Numbered from the stretch's first letter, positions 1-8,764 are shown. The stretch is 46,642 bases of DNA from Lachnospiraceae bacterium (GCA_017435025.1 JAFSFU010000273.1:1-46642), one strand, 5' to 3'. A program made the numbers and translations. Notes: generated from the sequence alone by a model not told the origin.

Positions 1-1029
1 GTGTCCCGTACGATTCAAAAACTGGCTCAGGAACATGGATGTACCGTCATCACAACCCCGCACGATACATATACAACAGCCAGACTGATCAACCAGTCCA
101 TGCCGATCAGCTATTTCATGTCACAGAACAATCTGATCACATTCTCTGATGAGGATTATCTGGATGATATTCGTGATACGATGGCCAGTCTTCGTTACCG
201 CGATTTCCCGATCCTCAATGCGGATGGCAAATACGTGGGTATGATTTCCAGACGTAATCTCTTAGGTGCAAAAGGAAAACAGATCATTCTTGTTGACCAT
301 AATGAAAAATCTCAGGCAGTAAAAGGTATGGAAACGGCGGATATTTTAGAGATCATCGACCACCACCGCCTTGGTACTGTTGAGACTATGTCCCCGGTAT
401 TCTTCCGCAACCAGCCTCTTGGATGTACGGCAACGATCATTTATCAGATGTATCAGGAAAATGATGTGGTGATCGACCGCACAACAGCAGGACTTCTCTG
501 CAGTGCGATCATCTCCGATACGTTGCTGTTCCGTTCTCCGACCTGCACTCCGGTAGATAAGGCAGCAGCGGAAGAACTGGCAGAGCTGGCCGGAATCGAT
601 CTGGAAGAATATGCGAAGAAGATGTTCTCTGCGGCCAGTGACTTGCGAGGAAAGTCTGACGAAGATATTTTCTATCAGGACTTCAAGCGTTTCTCTGTAG
701 GAAAATCTGTGTTTGGCATTGGCCAGATCACTTCCATGGACTCTGACGAGTTGGAGGAACTGAAGGAGCGAATGAAAGTATATGCTGAGAAGGCAAGAAA
801 ACAGCTGAAGATCGATATGATGTATTTTATGCTGACCAATATCCTCACAGAGACAACCGATTTGATCTGCATGGGACCTGGTGCGGACCAGTTGATCTAC
901 AATGCGTTCCATATGGAGGATGAGGATATCCAGCAATATAAAGAAATTCAGCATATCATCCATCTGCCGGGCGTTGTTTCCAGAAAGAAGCAGCTGGCAC
1001 CGCAGATTATGATGGCGCTGCAGCAGTAA
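1..1029 (+). CDS. ppaC: Manganese-dependent inorganic pyrophosphatase with CBS domain, 5' truncated
   Basis: This is the C-terminal part of a family II (DHH) pyrophosphatase, which hydrolyses cytosolic PPi to phosphate using Mn2+. The visible 342 residues begin in what looks like the end of a DRTGG domain. A CBS domain follows (about residues 34-89, ending VGMISRRNLLG), then the DHH half with metal-site motifs DHN (99-101) and DHH (120-122). The DHHA2 half ends with SRKKQ (327-331), the conserved substrate-binding signature. Full-length CBS-PPases are about 540-550 residues, so the N-terminal DHH part and first CBS domain lie before base 1. The GTG at base 1 is an in-frame valine, not a real start. 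CBS-PPases are known to be regulated by adenine nucleotides. The flavin reductase gene follows after 9 bases, suggesting cotranscription. Confidence 0.93.
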   Translation: MSRTIQKLAQEHGCTVITTPHDTYTTARLINQSMPISYFMSQNNLITFSDEDYLDDIRDTMASLRYRDFPILNADGKYVGMISRRNLLGAKGKQIILVDHNEKSQAVKGMETADILEIIDHHRLGTVETMSPVFFRNQPLGCTATIIYQMYQENDVVIDRTTAGLLCSAIISDTLLFRSPTCTPVDKAAAEELAELAGIDLEEYAKKMFSAASDLRGKSDEDIFYQDFKRFSVGKSVFGIGQITSMDSDELEELKERMKVYAEKARKQLKIDMMYFMLTNILTETTDLICMGPGADQLIYNAFHMEDEDIQQYKEIQHIIHLPGVVSRKKQLAPQIMMALQQ

Positions 1030-1038
1030 GGAGAGACT

Positions 1039-1680
1039 ATGAGTAAACGCCAATTCAAGGCAGGTAATATGTTATATCCGGTACCGGCGGCCATGGTATC
1101 CGTGGCAGATAATGAGGGCAATGCCAACATCATTACGGTGGCATGGACGGGTACAGTTTGTACCAATCCACCGATGCTTACCATCAGTGTGAGACCGGAG
1201 CGCCATTCTTATCATATGATTCGTGAGACGGGTGAATTTGTCGTAAATCTTACAACGGAGGAATTAGCGTTCGCCACCGATTACTGTGGAGTTAAGTCCG
1301 GACGGGATATCGATAAATGGAAAGATATGGGACTTACACAGGAGCCGGCGTCAAAAGTGTCGGTACCTCTTATTAAAGAGAGTCCGGTCAATCTCGAGTG
1401 CAAAGTGGTTCGTGTAGATGAATTGGGCAGTCACCATATGTTTCTGGCAGAAGTGGTTGCAGTTGATGTGGATGAGCAGTATTTTGACGAAAAAGATACG
1501 TTCCATCTTTCTGAGGCGAAACCATTGGCTTATTCCCATGGAAGATATTATGGTCTTGGCGAGTGCCTGGGCTCTTTTGGATATAGTGTGCGTAAGAAAG
1601 ATACCGGTTCGTCTAAGGGAAGGACAAAAACAAACGGAAATAAAATGAGCAAAAGGAAATCGTCGAATGGAAAAAAGTAA
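1039..1680 (+). CDS. Flavin reductase-like FMN-binding protein
   Basis: This 213-residue protein has the split-barrel fold of the flavin reductase family, which binds FMN and often serves as a small flavodoxin-like electron carrier or NAD(P)H:flavin oxidoreductase in anaerobes. Supporting features are the N-terminal PVPAAMVSVAD stretch, the VAWTGTVCTNPPMLTISVRPERHSYHMI core that contacts flavin, and the TGEFVVNL segment. The start ATG follows GGAGAG. The last 20 residues are a lysine/serine-rich basic tail not needed for the fold. The 3' end overlaps the next gene by 14 bases, implying translational coupling. The substrate is unknown; the family is too diverse to assign one. Confidence 0.85.
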   Translation: MSKRQFKAGNMLYPVPAAMVSVADNEGNANIITVAWTGTVCTNPPMLTISVRPERHSYHMIRETGEFVVNLTTEELAFATDYCGVKSGRDIDKWKDMGLTQEPASKVSVPLIKESPVNLECKVVRVDELGSHHMFLAEVVAVDVDEQYFDEKDTFHLSEAKPLAYSHGRYYGLGECLGSFGYSVRKKDTGSSKGRTKTNGNKMSKRKSSNGKK

Positions 1681-2170
1681 TATCGTCATGATCGGAATGC
1701 CGGCATCAGGAAAAAGTACGGTTGGTCTGGCGCTTGCAGAGCAATTGAATTACGCATTTGTGGATGTGGATCGGGTGATTGAAGCTAAAACGGGGAAACT
1801 ATTAAAAGAGATTATTGCTGAGCAGGGAGATGACGGGTTTCTCAAAGTGGAAGAGGAGATCAATGCAGATCTGCAGGCAGAAAAAACAGTTTTTGCTCCG
1901 GGCGGCAGTGTGATCTATGGACCGAAGGCGATGGAACACCTGAAGGCGATTGCAACAGTTGTATATCTGAAAGTATCCTATGAGGAGCTGGAGAAGCGAC
2001 TGGGTAATCTGCAGGAGCGAGGCGTAGTGCTGAAAGATGGTATGACGCTCCGCGACCTTTATAATGAACGAATCCCTTATTATGAGCGGTACGCAGACGT
2101 GGTCATGGACGAGGCCGGGAAAGACTTTGATCAGACGGTTCAGGAGTTGAGGGAGTATTTCCTTCCGTGA
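1667..2170 (+). CDS. Shikimate kinase-like P-loop kinase
   Basis: This 167-residue protein matches the shikimate kinase fold. It has a Walker A loop GMPASGKST (10-18), the acidic DVD pair (33-36 region), a GGS loop, and the RIPYYERYAD segment that corresponds to the conserved RxPxY. Shikimate kinases phosphorylate shikimate at O3 in aromatic amino acid synthesis. However, the usual GFRxxE motif, whose arginine binds shikimate, reads GFLKVEE here, and the usual TGGG is APGGS. It may therefore act on another small hydroxyl substrate. The start ATG lies inside the end of the flavin reductase gene. The stop codon falls within the left arm of the downstream hairpin element. Confidence 0.75.
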   Translation: MEKSNIVMIGMPASGKSTVGLALAEQLNYAFVDVDRVIEAKTGKLLKEIIAEQGDDGFLKVEEEINADLQAEKTVFAPGGSVIYGPKAMEHLKAIATVVYLKVSYEELEKRLGNLQERGVVLKDGMTLRDLYNERIPYYERYADVVMDEAGKDFDQTVQELREYFLP

Positions 2171-2420
2171 TGTAAGTTTTATTATTTCATTTTATCATTA
2201 GATTATAAAGTAAATGCAGTATTTTCAAACATGCTTCATTTTCGGATTTTGTCCGTGCATCTATAATCAGCTGCTCTGCTAACTCGCTCCTACGGAGCTC
2301 AGACAGAGCGCCGCAGCTGAAATTAGCACAGACAAAATCTCGAAAGCCTTGCAAATCGTTTGAAGAATACTGCATTTATTCTTATAATCCAACAATTAAA
2401 TTAATGGAAACTTACATCAC
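2167..2420. repeat. Large imperfect inverted-repeat element, copy A
   Basis: This segment folds on itself along most of its 254 bases. The outer arms GTGATGTAAGTTT (2167-2179) and AAACTTACATCAC (2408-2420) are perfect complements. Inner arms pair 2212-2223 with 2366-2377 (12 of 12) and 2245-2258 with 2326-2339 (13 of 14). The apex is a short hairpin, GCTCCTACGGAGC (2286-2298). It lies between convergent genes and begins inside the kinase stop region. Short ORFs within it show no protein-like character. Together with copy B it fills the only gene-free stretch longer than 300 bases. Confidence 0.8.
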
Positions 2421-2474
2421 TGAATGAAATATGCACGTAAACGAATTACGGTGTAGTGATTTTATAAAGATATT

Positions 2475-2679
2475 TGATTCAGTATTATAAAACAAAATCG
2501 GTGTAACAAAGATGATTGCGAGGCTTTCGTAAAGTTCATCTGTGCTAGCTGCAACTGCGGAGCACTGTTTGAGTCCCGAAGGGACGAGTTGCGGGAGCAG
2601 TTGCTTATAAGCGCACGGATGAACTTCGAAAACGAAGCTATCTTTGTACACCGATTTTTGTTATATAATTACTGAGTTA
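2475..2679. repeat. Large imperfect inverted-repeat element, copy B
   Basis: This is a second long hairpin of about 205 bases, starting 54 bases after copy A. The outer arms around 2475-2513 (containing AAAATCGGTGTAACAAAGA) pair with 2641-2679 (TCTTTGTACACCGATTTTT and flank). The middle arms 2531-2545 pair with 2613-2626. The apex is the perfect hairpin GTCCCGAAGGGAC (2573-2585). It has the same overall design as copy A (AT-rich arms, GC-rich tip) but different sequence. It sits next to the stop codon of the leftward amidohydrolase gene, so it could act as a two-way transcription stop. Confidence 0.78.
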
Positions 2680-2688
2680 AATATTATC

Positions 2689-4050
2689 TTACTGATTCAT
2701 AAAATCCAGCGTAATAGTACCGTCTTCGTTATAAACAACGGCTTCTTTGTTCATGGTCAGCTTGTCGATGGCAGCCAGATACTCTTCTTTGGACTTGAAG
2801 TATGGTTTTGCTTCTGCGATGACTTTTTTCGCTTTTTCAGCATCATTGCTTAAGAGCATATTTGCAGCAACAACGAGGCACTGTGCCGGAAGGAGGCAGC
2901 CGAGATTTTTGTCTGCTACGTAGTAGTCTTTGCCGTGTCCGATACCGATGGAGCCGGAGCAATGCGGATGAATCGCCGGCATGATGGAGGATACATCGCC
3001 CATATCGGTACAGCCAGTACCCCATCTTCCTACAGCAACGGTTCCCGGACCGGAAATGGATTCCATAGCTTCCTTCATGATCTCTGTCAGGTTTGCATCA
3101 TTGTTGAGCGGGAAATAACCCGGATGATCATCAATTTCCAGACCGCATCCAATGGATGCAGCAGAAGCAGCCAGAGCCTGATTTACTTTCTGATTATATT
3201 TGTAGATGCTCTCATAGGAAGCACCGCGCACGTAGGTTTCAAGTTTTACAGTCTCCGGGATTGCATTTACTGCAAGTCCGCCTTCGGTGATGATCGGATG
3301 GAAACGGATATGTTCGTCGTCAACGAAAGTCTCACGAAGTGCATTTACTGCATTGAGACCGCAAGTTGCGGCGTAAAGAGCATTTCTGCCGTTCTGCGGA
3401 GCACCGCCTGCATGGGAGGAGACACCTTTGAAAATAATATTTTTGGTCACACAGCCGTTGGAACCAGGAGCGAGTGCGAGGGTTTTCCCTTCTTCCAGCT
3501 TTCCGGAGTGGATCATCATGGAGATATCAACGCCGTCGAAATAGCCTCTGTGGATGAATTCCACTTTACCGCCGAAATATTTGATGATTCCCTGTTTGCG
3601 GAGTTCTTCACGGTAACCAAGTTCGATCAGTTCCTCTGCCGGTACGGACATAAAGCGGATGGAGCCGCACATGCCGTCAAGAGCGCCCGGCTCTTTCAGC
3701 GCAGCTGCAACACCTAAGAGGATTGCGCACTGTGCATGATGACCACATGCATGAACTGCGGATGTTTCCGGGTCTGCGTCCGGATGGTTGCCAACGATCA
3801 GAGAGTCCTGTTCGCCAAGGATTGCGATCTTCGGGCCCGGTCTTCCTGTATCAAGATCTGCATAAAAGCCCGGAATGTTGCCGGCTTTTACCAGTGTATA
3901 ACCAAGTTCTTCAAATTTCTGCTCCATATATGCGGTTGTTTTCCACTCGCGGAAACCGGACTCCGGATTTGCCCAGATGTAGTCAGCCGCATCGTAGATC
4001 ATCTGCTCATATTTTGTTACCATTTCCATTAACTGTTTTGTGCGTTCCAT
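2689..4050 (-). CDS. M20 family amidohydrolase/peptidase
   Basis: This 453-residue cytosolic metallohydrolase belongs to the M20D (AbgB/hippurate hydrolase-like) group, which cleaves amide bonds of N-acyl amino acids or small peptides. Metal-site features are GEQD (80-82 region), H100 with ACGHHAQ (101-107) in place of the classic CGHDxH, the catalytic VPAEE glutamates near residue 138, and the dimerisation-lid GVSSHAGGAP histidine near 214. The start ATG follows AAGGAG at good spacing. It lies 32 bases after the PhzF-like gene and is probably in the same transcript. The long hairpins after its stop may terminate it. The substrate is not predictable. Confidence 0.88.
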   Translation of the reverse strand: MERTKQLMEMVTKYEQMIYDAADYIWANPESGFREWKTTAYMEQKFEELGYTLVKAGNIPGFYADLDTGRPGPKIAILGEQDSLIVGNHPDADPETSAVHACGHHAQCAILLGVAAALKEPGALDGMCGSIRFMSVPAEELIELGYREELRKQGIIKYFGGKVEFIHRGYFDGVDISMMIHSGKLEEGKTLALAPGSNGCVTKNIIFKGVSSHAGGAPQNGRNALYAATCGLNAVNALRETFVDDEHIRFHPIITEGGLAVNAIPETVKLETYVRGASYESIYKYNQKVNQALAASAASIGCGLEIDDHPGYFPLNNDANLTEIMKEAMESISGPGTVAVGRWGTGCTDMGDVSSIMPAIHPHCSGSIGIGHGKDYYVADKNLGCLLPAQCLVVAANMLLSNDAEKAKKVIAEAKPYFKSKEEYLAAIDKLTMNKEAVVYNEDGTITLDFMNQ

Positions 4051-4082
4051 TTTGTTACTCCTTTCATGGATAAAATAAGATT

Positions 4083-4868
4083 CTATATATTCAATTCTGC
4101 AACAGAGAAAAGAACCGCTTTTCCTGCAATCTTTACACGATCCCCGTCCAGTTTCGCATAAAGAGTACCGCTTCGCTCCGATGCCTGGTAGGCTGTGATC
4201 TCTGCTTTTCCCAGTTTTTCAGCCCAGTACGGCACGATCATACAGTGAGTGGAGCCGGTGACAGGGTCCTCCGGGATGCTGAGTTCCGGTGCAAATACGC
4301 GGGATACACAGTCGTATCCGCAGTTCGCATTTGCGCTTTTTGCGGTGACTGCAATGCAGACACCATCCAATTTGGCCATAATTTCCTGGTTAGGAGTTAA
4401 ATTTTTTACGGCGTCCTCGTCCCTCAGGACAAATAATAAGTCGCGGTCGCGATATGCTTCCAGAATCTCTGTACCGATTGCTTCTTTCATAAGAACGGTG
4501 ATTTCGATTGGATGACACTGATAAGTCGGGAAATCCAGCTCAATCGTATCTCCGCGACGGAATACGGTCAGTTTTCCTACCTGTGTGTAAAAGGTGATCT
4601 CATTGGCTTCCGGCAGATAATAATTGAGCAGTACGAAAGAAGTGCCCATAGTGGCATGACCGCAAAAATCGATTTCTCCGGCCGGTGTGAACCAGCGCAA
4701 GCGGTAACCGTCGTTCTCTTTTACGGTGAACGCGGTCTCGGAGAGGTTATTTTCTTTTGCGATGTTCTGCATCAATTCGTCTGGAATCCATTGATCCATC
4801 ACACATACCGCAGCCTGATTTCCGGAGAAGAGTTTGTCGGTAAATGCATCGACAATGTATTGCTTCAT
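4083..4868 (-). CDS. PhzF family isomerase/epimerase-like protein
   Basis: This 261-residue protein has the duplicated fold of the PhzF/diaminopimelate epimerase superfamily. Diagnostic motifs are NQAAVCV near the start, ENNLSETAFT (the glutamate corresponds to the PhzF catalytic acid), DFCGHATMGT and EDPVTGSTHC. PhzF itself isomerises a phenazine precursor, but most homologues sit outside phenazine clusters and have unknown substrates. No phenazine genes are seen here. The start ATG follows AAGGAGG. It is the first gene of a leftward pair with the M20 amidohydrolase, which suggests processing of a small amino-acid-like compound (inference). Confidence 0.88.
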   Translation of the reverse strand: MKQYIVDAFTDKLFSGNQAAVCVMDQWIPDELMQNIAKENNLSETAFTVKENDGYRLRWFTPAGEIDFCGHATMGTSFVLLNYYLPEANEITFYTQVGKLTVFRRGDTIELDFPTYQCHPIEITVLMKEAIGTEILEAYRDRDLLFVLRDEDAVKNLTPNQEIMAKLDGVCIAVTAKSANANCGYDCVSRVFAPELSIPEDPVTGSTHCMIVPYWAEKLGKAEITAYQASERSGTLYAKLDGDRVKIAGKAVLFSVAELNI

Positions 4869-4962
4869 AAATTTATGACCTCCTTGCTGCTAACGTCATT
4901 TAAACTTCTATTTATCAGTATAATGCGAACGCGGGACGACTGCAAGAAAAGAAGGATATTTC

Positions 4963-4991
4963 TTGTCAAAATAACTTCAATCCTTTATAAT
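4963..4991 (+). promoter_or_regulatory. Sigma-70-type promoter for DUF554/M14 genes
   Basis: TTGTCA at 4963-4968 and TATAAT at 4986-4991 are separated by exactly 17 bases. This is near-consensus and ends about 30 bases before the DUF554 start at 5022. It would still drive the M14 peptidase although the first gene is broken. Confidence 0.75.
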
Positions 4992-5021
4992 TTTATCAAA
5001 CAAAAGTAAGGGGAGATAGAT

Positions 5022-5622
5022 ATGCCTATAGGAATTATCGTGAATGCACTGGCGGTTGCTGCTGGCGGTGATCTTTTCTGTTGTGGTTGGAAGCGCGATC
5101 GGTCTGGTTCTGGGAATCGGTCCCCTGGTGAATAAAGGTGCGGCGGCTATGCAGAAGCCGGTTGCACAGATTTTTAAAAATCAGAATACATTGATGCCGG
5201 AGGACGAGTACATGGCATCATTGGTGACAATTATTGTGTTGTTTTGCGCCAGTGCGACCGGAATTTACGGTTCTTTGGATGCCGGAATGAGCGGAGACCA
5301 TACAATCCTGATCTCTAAATCGATTCTGGATTTCTTTACTGCGATGGTATTTGCCTGCAATCTGGGGTTGGTGGTGTCCTTTATATCCATTCCGCAGTGT
5401 CTGATCTTCCTTGTGATCTTTGCCTTCGCAAAAGTGATCTTGCCGCTGACCACGCCGGACATGATCGCAGATTTCAAAGCGTGCGGCGGAATTTTGTTAT
5501 TTGCAACAGGTCTGCGCATTGCGAAGATCAAGATGTATCCGGTGGCGGACATGATACCGGCGATGGTTCTGGTTATGCCGGTGAGCTGGTTCTGGGTGAA
5601 TTGCATTGTGCCGTATTTATAA
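5022..5622 (+). pseudogene. DUF554 membrane protein, disrupted by internal deletion
   Basis: The gene starts properly at ATG 5022 (RBS GGGGAGA) and encodes the family N-terminus MPIGIIVNALAVAAGG, but this frame stops at 5133-5135. The rest of the family sequence continues in another frame: LLLAVIFSVVVG, MASLVTIIVLFCASATG, GDHTILISKSILDF, DFKACGGILL, then DMIPAMVLVMP to the stop at 5622. DUF554 proteins are about 225-240 residues with several membrane helices. Compared with my recollection of the family, roughly 35-45 codons are missing between the two parts. The switch lies at TGCTGCTGGCGGT (5057-5069), readable in both frames, as expected for a deletion between short repeats. An alternative is a 192-residue product from ATG 5044, but that start lacks a convincing RBS. 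An assembly error is possible. Confidence 0.78.
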
Positions 5623-5638
5623 TTAGGAGGTTTGCAGC

Positions 5639-7330
5639 ATGAAAAAAACCTATACATACGATCATTATTATCTGTACTCTGAGATTACAGAAATTCTGCA
5701 GGACTATGTGCAGAAGTATCCGGAGTATTGCCGCTTGACGTCATTGGAGAAGACCGCAGAGGGGCGTGATATCTGGAAATTTGAACTGACAGATCGTTCG
5801 ACCGGTGAATTTGAGAAAAAACCGGCACTCTGTGTGACCGGAAACATTCATGCCGGTGAAGTGACCGGTTCCATGTGTGTCATGCACTGGCTGGATTATC
5901 TGCTGACCAACAAGGCTGAGCCGGAAGTGGCCGCGATCCTGAAACATTTTACTGTTTATGCGGTTCCGCGCATCTCTCCGGATGGATCGGAGACCTATCT
6001 GACTACACCGACCCAGCTTCGTTCCATCAACAAAATGCATCCATTTGATGAACTGCAGCCTGGTGTACAGCCTGCTGATCTGGATGGAGACGGAGTAATC
6101 CGTCATATGCGTGTAAAGGCAAAGAATGGCGCATGGAAGATCTCTTCCAAGGATTCGAGGGTGATGTGCAAGCGCCGTCCGGATGAGATGGAAGGAGAAT
6201 TTTACAATATTTATTCTGAGGGCAATGTTCTGGAATATGATGGCGTGAGTATTCAGCCTGCTCCGGCCGAATTCGGAAATGACTATAACCGTAATTTTCC
6301 GTGCAACTGGCAGCCGGAGAATAAGCAGGCCGGTTCCGGTTCTTACGCGCTTGCGAATCTGGAAACCCGTGTTATGGCAGAGTTTATTGATAAGCAGAAG
6401 AATCTCTGTGCAATCTTAAATTTCCACACTTGGGGCGGCATGTACCTGTATCCGCCGGGATATAAGAGTGCCAAAGAAGCTTACAAGGATGACATGGATC
6501 GGTATCGCACCATCGGTCAGATGGCGGAGGAAGAGACTGCGTACCCTGCACTGAACATGAGAGACGATTATGCAGGAAAAGCACCAATCTCCATTTTGGG
6601 ATTGTTTGATGATTTTTGCCATTTTACCATGGGTATCATGGATTATGCCTGTGAATGCTGGGATTTCAATACCCGCATCGGTCATCCGAGTACATGGCCT
6701 CGTCCGGAACGGATTACCGACGAAAAACAGGAGGAAATGGCAGCAGCTCGTCTGAAATGGCTGGATGAAAATAATGATGGTGCGGGATTCAAGAACTGGA
6801 CTAAATTTGAACATCCGGTGCTCGGCGAAGTGGAGATCGGTGGTTTGGATGTAAAACATGTAGTGCAGAATCCGCCGGAAAAATTCCTGGACCAGGAAGT
6901 GGAAAAACATACAAAATTCCTGCTTCGCTTCATTAAGACATTGCCTCGTTTATCTTTGGATCAGGTGAAAGTAACGAAGCTTGGAAGTGACCATTATAAA
7001 GTGGAAGCAGTTGTGGAAAACCTGGGTTATCTTCCGACCTATGTTCTTCAGGAAGCGCTTGATATCAAGAAAGCTGCACCGCTCGTGGCAGAAGTATCCG
7101 GTGAAAATATAGAATTTGTCTCCGGAAAAAAGAAAGAAGAGATCGGTCACCTGCAGGGATTTTCCGGTGTTCGGATCAATTACAGTCACATTGGTCCGGT
7201 GACGGTTTCCCATCAGCCGTATGCGAAGAAAATTGAGTGGATCATCAAGGCATCAGCCGGTACGAATGTGGAAATTACCGTTTCGGCACCGAGAGCAGGA
7301 AAGAGCACAGCAATTATAAAAATTGAATAA
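5639..7330 (+). CDS. M14 family zinc carboxypeptidase
   Basis: This 563-residue metallocarboxypeptidase-type enzyme has zinc ligands H71 and E74 in NIHAGEVTG and a third ligand H263 in LNFHTWGG. A substrate-carboxylate/DYNRNFP segment lies near residue 216, and the probable catalytic E339 is in DYACECWDF. The family removes C-terminal residues from peptides or cleaves peptidoglycan stem peptides. No signal peptide is visible, so it is probably cytosolic. The C-terminal 150 residues look like a beta-rich accessory domain. The start ATG follows AGGAGG. It lies 16 bases after the broken DUF554 gene and is probably transcribed from the same promoter. Confidence 0.9.
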   Translation: MKKTYTYDHYYLYSEITEILQDYVQKYPEYCRLTSLEKTAEGRDIWKFELTDRSTGEFEKKPALCVTGNIHAGEVTGSMCVMHWLDYLLTNKAEPEVAAILKHFTVYAVPRISPDGSETYLTTPTQLRSINKMHPFDELQPGVQPADLDGDGVIRHMRVKAKNGAWKISSKDSRVMCKRRPDEMEGEFYNIYSEGNVLEYDGVSIQPAPAEFGNDYNRNFPCNWQPENKQAGSGSYALANLETRVMAEFIDKQKNLCAILNFHTWGGMYLYPPGYKSAKEAYKDDMDRYRTIGQMAEEETAYPALNMRDDYAGKAPISILGLFDDFCHFTMGIMDYACECWDFNTRIGHPSTWPRPERITDEKQEEMAAARLKWLDENNDGAGFKNWTKFEHPVLGEVEIGGLDVKHVVQNPPEKFLDQEVEKHTKFLLRFIKTLPRLSLDQVKVTKLGSDHYKVEAVVENLGYLPTYVLQEALDIKKAAPLVAEVSGENIEFVSGKKKEEIGHLQGFSGVRINYSHIGPVTVSHQPYAKKIEWIIKASAGTNVEITVSAPRAGKSTAIIKIE

Positions 7331-7350
7331 ACCGACAGGTAAATTATTTA

Positions 7351-7395
7351 CAAAGGCCACCGAAATATAGTAAAATAAAACGTGGCCTTTGTTTA
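7351..7395 (+). terminator. Rho-independent terminator candidate after M14 gene
   Basis: CAAAGGCCAC (7351-7360) pairs perfectly with GTGGCCTTTG (7382-7391) across a 21-base AT-rich loop, followed by TTTAATT. The loop is long and the T tract short, so strength is uncertain. Confidence 0.6.
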
Positions 7396-7453
7396 ATTAA
7401 ATTAAGTACAGCCTAATTTGCAGCAAGAAGACCAATGGACCGGAAGGAGATCT

Positions 7454-8764
7454 ATGGACGCAACAAAGACAATTACCGAAGGAACGAAAGAAATCAAGCG
7501 GTTTGCGAGAAATCATCATTTTATTATGTTGTCCTGCCTGCCGGTATATTTTATTATTGTTGGTCTTTGGATTCAGCCGTGGAAAGAGATACTGCCGGGC
7601 CTTTTGAAGATTATCAAAGAACCGGATTTCCTGATCACCGACTATTTTCTCGTTGGCGGTGTCGGAGCAGCACTGATCAATGCGGGGCTTCTGACGCTGC
7701 TGAGTATTTTTTTGATCTATAAACAAGGAATGGAGATGGATGGACATACGATCACATCCAGTTGCCTGATGTTCGGCTTTTCCTTGTTTGGAAAGAACCT
7801 GGTCAACATCTGGACCATCTTGCTGGGTGTTTACCTTTACGCTCATTATCATAAAATGCCGTTTTCCAAATATGTGTATGTCGGTCTTTACGGCACCAGC
7901 CTGTCCCCGATCATTACACAGATCATGTATATTTCATTCCTGCCCTATGAACTGAGACTGTTATGCAGTCTGGTAACGGGTATTGTGATCGGATTCGTGC
8001 TGCCGCCGCTGTCCACCCACGTACATTACTCTCACAAAGGTTATTCCCTTTATAATGTGGGCTTTGCATCCGGTATCATCGCGACGGTTATTGTATCATT
8101 GATGAAATCCTTTGGCATTGAGACTTCCGCCCGTTTGCTGTGGTCATTTGGCAACAACCAGACCTTCCTGTTTATTCTGGGAATGCTGTTTGGCGGAATG
8201 GTTCTTATGTCCCTGATGTACGGCGGCAAAGATATGCTGGATTCTTATAAGCTGATCATAAAAAGTACGGGTATTGCTGGAACCGACTATATGCGCGATG
8301 AAGGCGGTGCGGCAACCGTATTCAATATGGGTATCAATGGTTTGTTTGCCACATTCTTTGTATATTTTGTGGGCGGAGATTTAAATGGTCCGTCGATCGG
8401 CGGTATCTTTACAATCGTTGGTTTCAGCGCGACCGGTAAACATATCCGAAATATTGCACCGGTTATGTTTGGTGTTTTACTCGCAAGTTTTGCCAAGACA
8501 TGGGACATTGCAAGCCCGTCTCCGATGCTGGCACTCCTGTTTTCTACAACGTTGGCACCGATCGCCGGCGAGTTTGGTGTGATCGCCGGACTCTTGGCCG
8601 GATTCCTTCATTCTTCCGTCGCACTCAATATCGGAGTTGTGTATGGAGGCATGAACCTGTACAACAATGGTTTTGCGGGGGGTATCGTGGCGATCTTTAT
8701 GGTACCGGTGATCCATTCCATTATGGACAGACGTGCCCGTGCGAAAGCGGATATTTCACTGTAA
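7454..8764 (+). CDS. DUF1576 family multi-pass membrane protein
   Basis: This 436-residue, highly hydrophobic protein has about ten or more membrane helices and matches the DUF1576 family as I know it, which has transporter-like topology but no assigned substrate. I place the start at ATG 7454, which follows GGAAGGAGA at proper spacing. The reading frame is open back to 7418, but that start has no RBS. Glycine-rich loops such as GGIFTIVGFSATGKH and a repeated GVIAGLLAGFLHSSVALNIG-like helix are visible. A good terminator follows, so it is probably transcribed alone. Its neighbour, a PLP aminotransferase, might suggest an amino-acid-related substrate, but that is weak inference. Confidence 0.82.
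   Translation: MDATKTITEGTKEIKRFARNHHFIMLSCLPVYFIIVGLWIQPWKEILPGLLKIIKEPDFLITDYFLVGGVGAALINAGLLTLLSIFLIYKQGMEMDGHTITSSCLMFGFSLFGKNLVNIWTILLGVYLYAHYHKMPFSKYVYVGLYGTSLSPIITQIMYISFLPYELRLLCSLVTGIVIGFVLPPLSTHVHYSHKGYSLYNVGFASGIIATVIVSLMKSFGIETSARLLWSFGNNQTFLFILGMLFGGMVLMSLMYGGKDMLDSYKLIIKSTGIAGTDYMRDEGGAATVFNMGINGLFATFFVYFVGGDLNGPSIGGIFTIVGFSATGKHIRNIAPVMFGVLLASFAKTWDIASPSPMLALLFSTTLAPIAGEFGVIAGLLAGFLHSSVALNIGVVYGGMNLYNNGFAGGIVAIFMVPVIHSIMDRRARAKADISL

Noticed and set aside
346..1053. 235-codon open frame on the minus strand across the pyrophosphatase gene
   Set aside because: It is antisense to a clearly conserved protein, has no RBS and no family resemblance.
2187..2651. Short minus-strand frames of 62 and 79 codons in the gene-free stretch
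   Set aside because: They lie inside the two self-complementary hairpin elements; the cysteine- and serine-rich translations look like by-products of structure.
2935..3717. 260-codon plus-strand frame opposite the M20 amidohydrolase
   Set aside because: Antisense shadow of a strongly conserved metallohydrolase; no RBS or recognisable domain.
4083..4868. Phenazine biosynthesis role for the PhzF-like protein
   Set aside because: No other phenazine genes are present, and most PhzF relatives are unrelated to phenazines.
5044..5622. Intact 192-residue DUF554 protein starting at ATG 5044
   Set aside because: That ATG has no proper RBS, and the genuine family N-terminus is present in another frame from ATG 5022.
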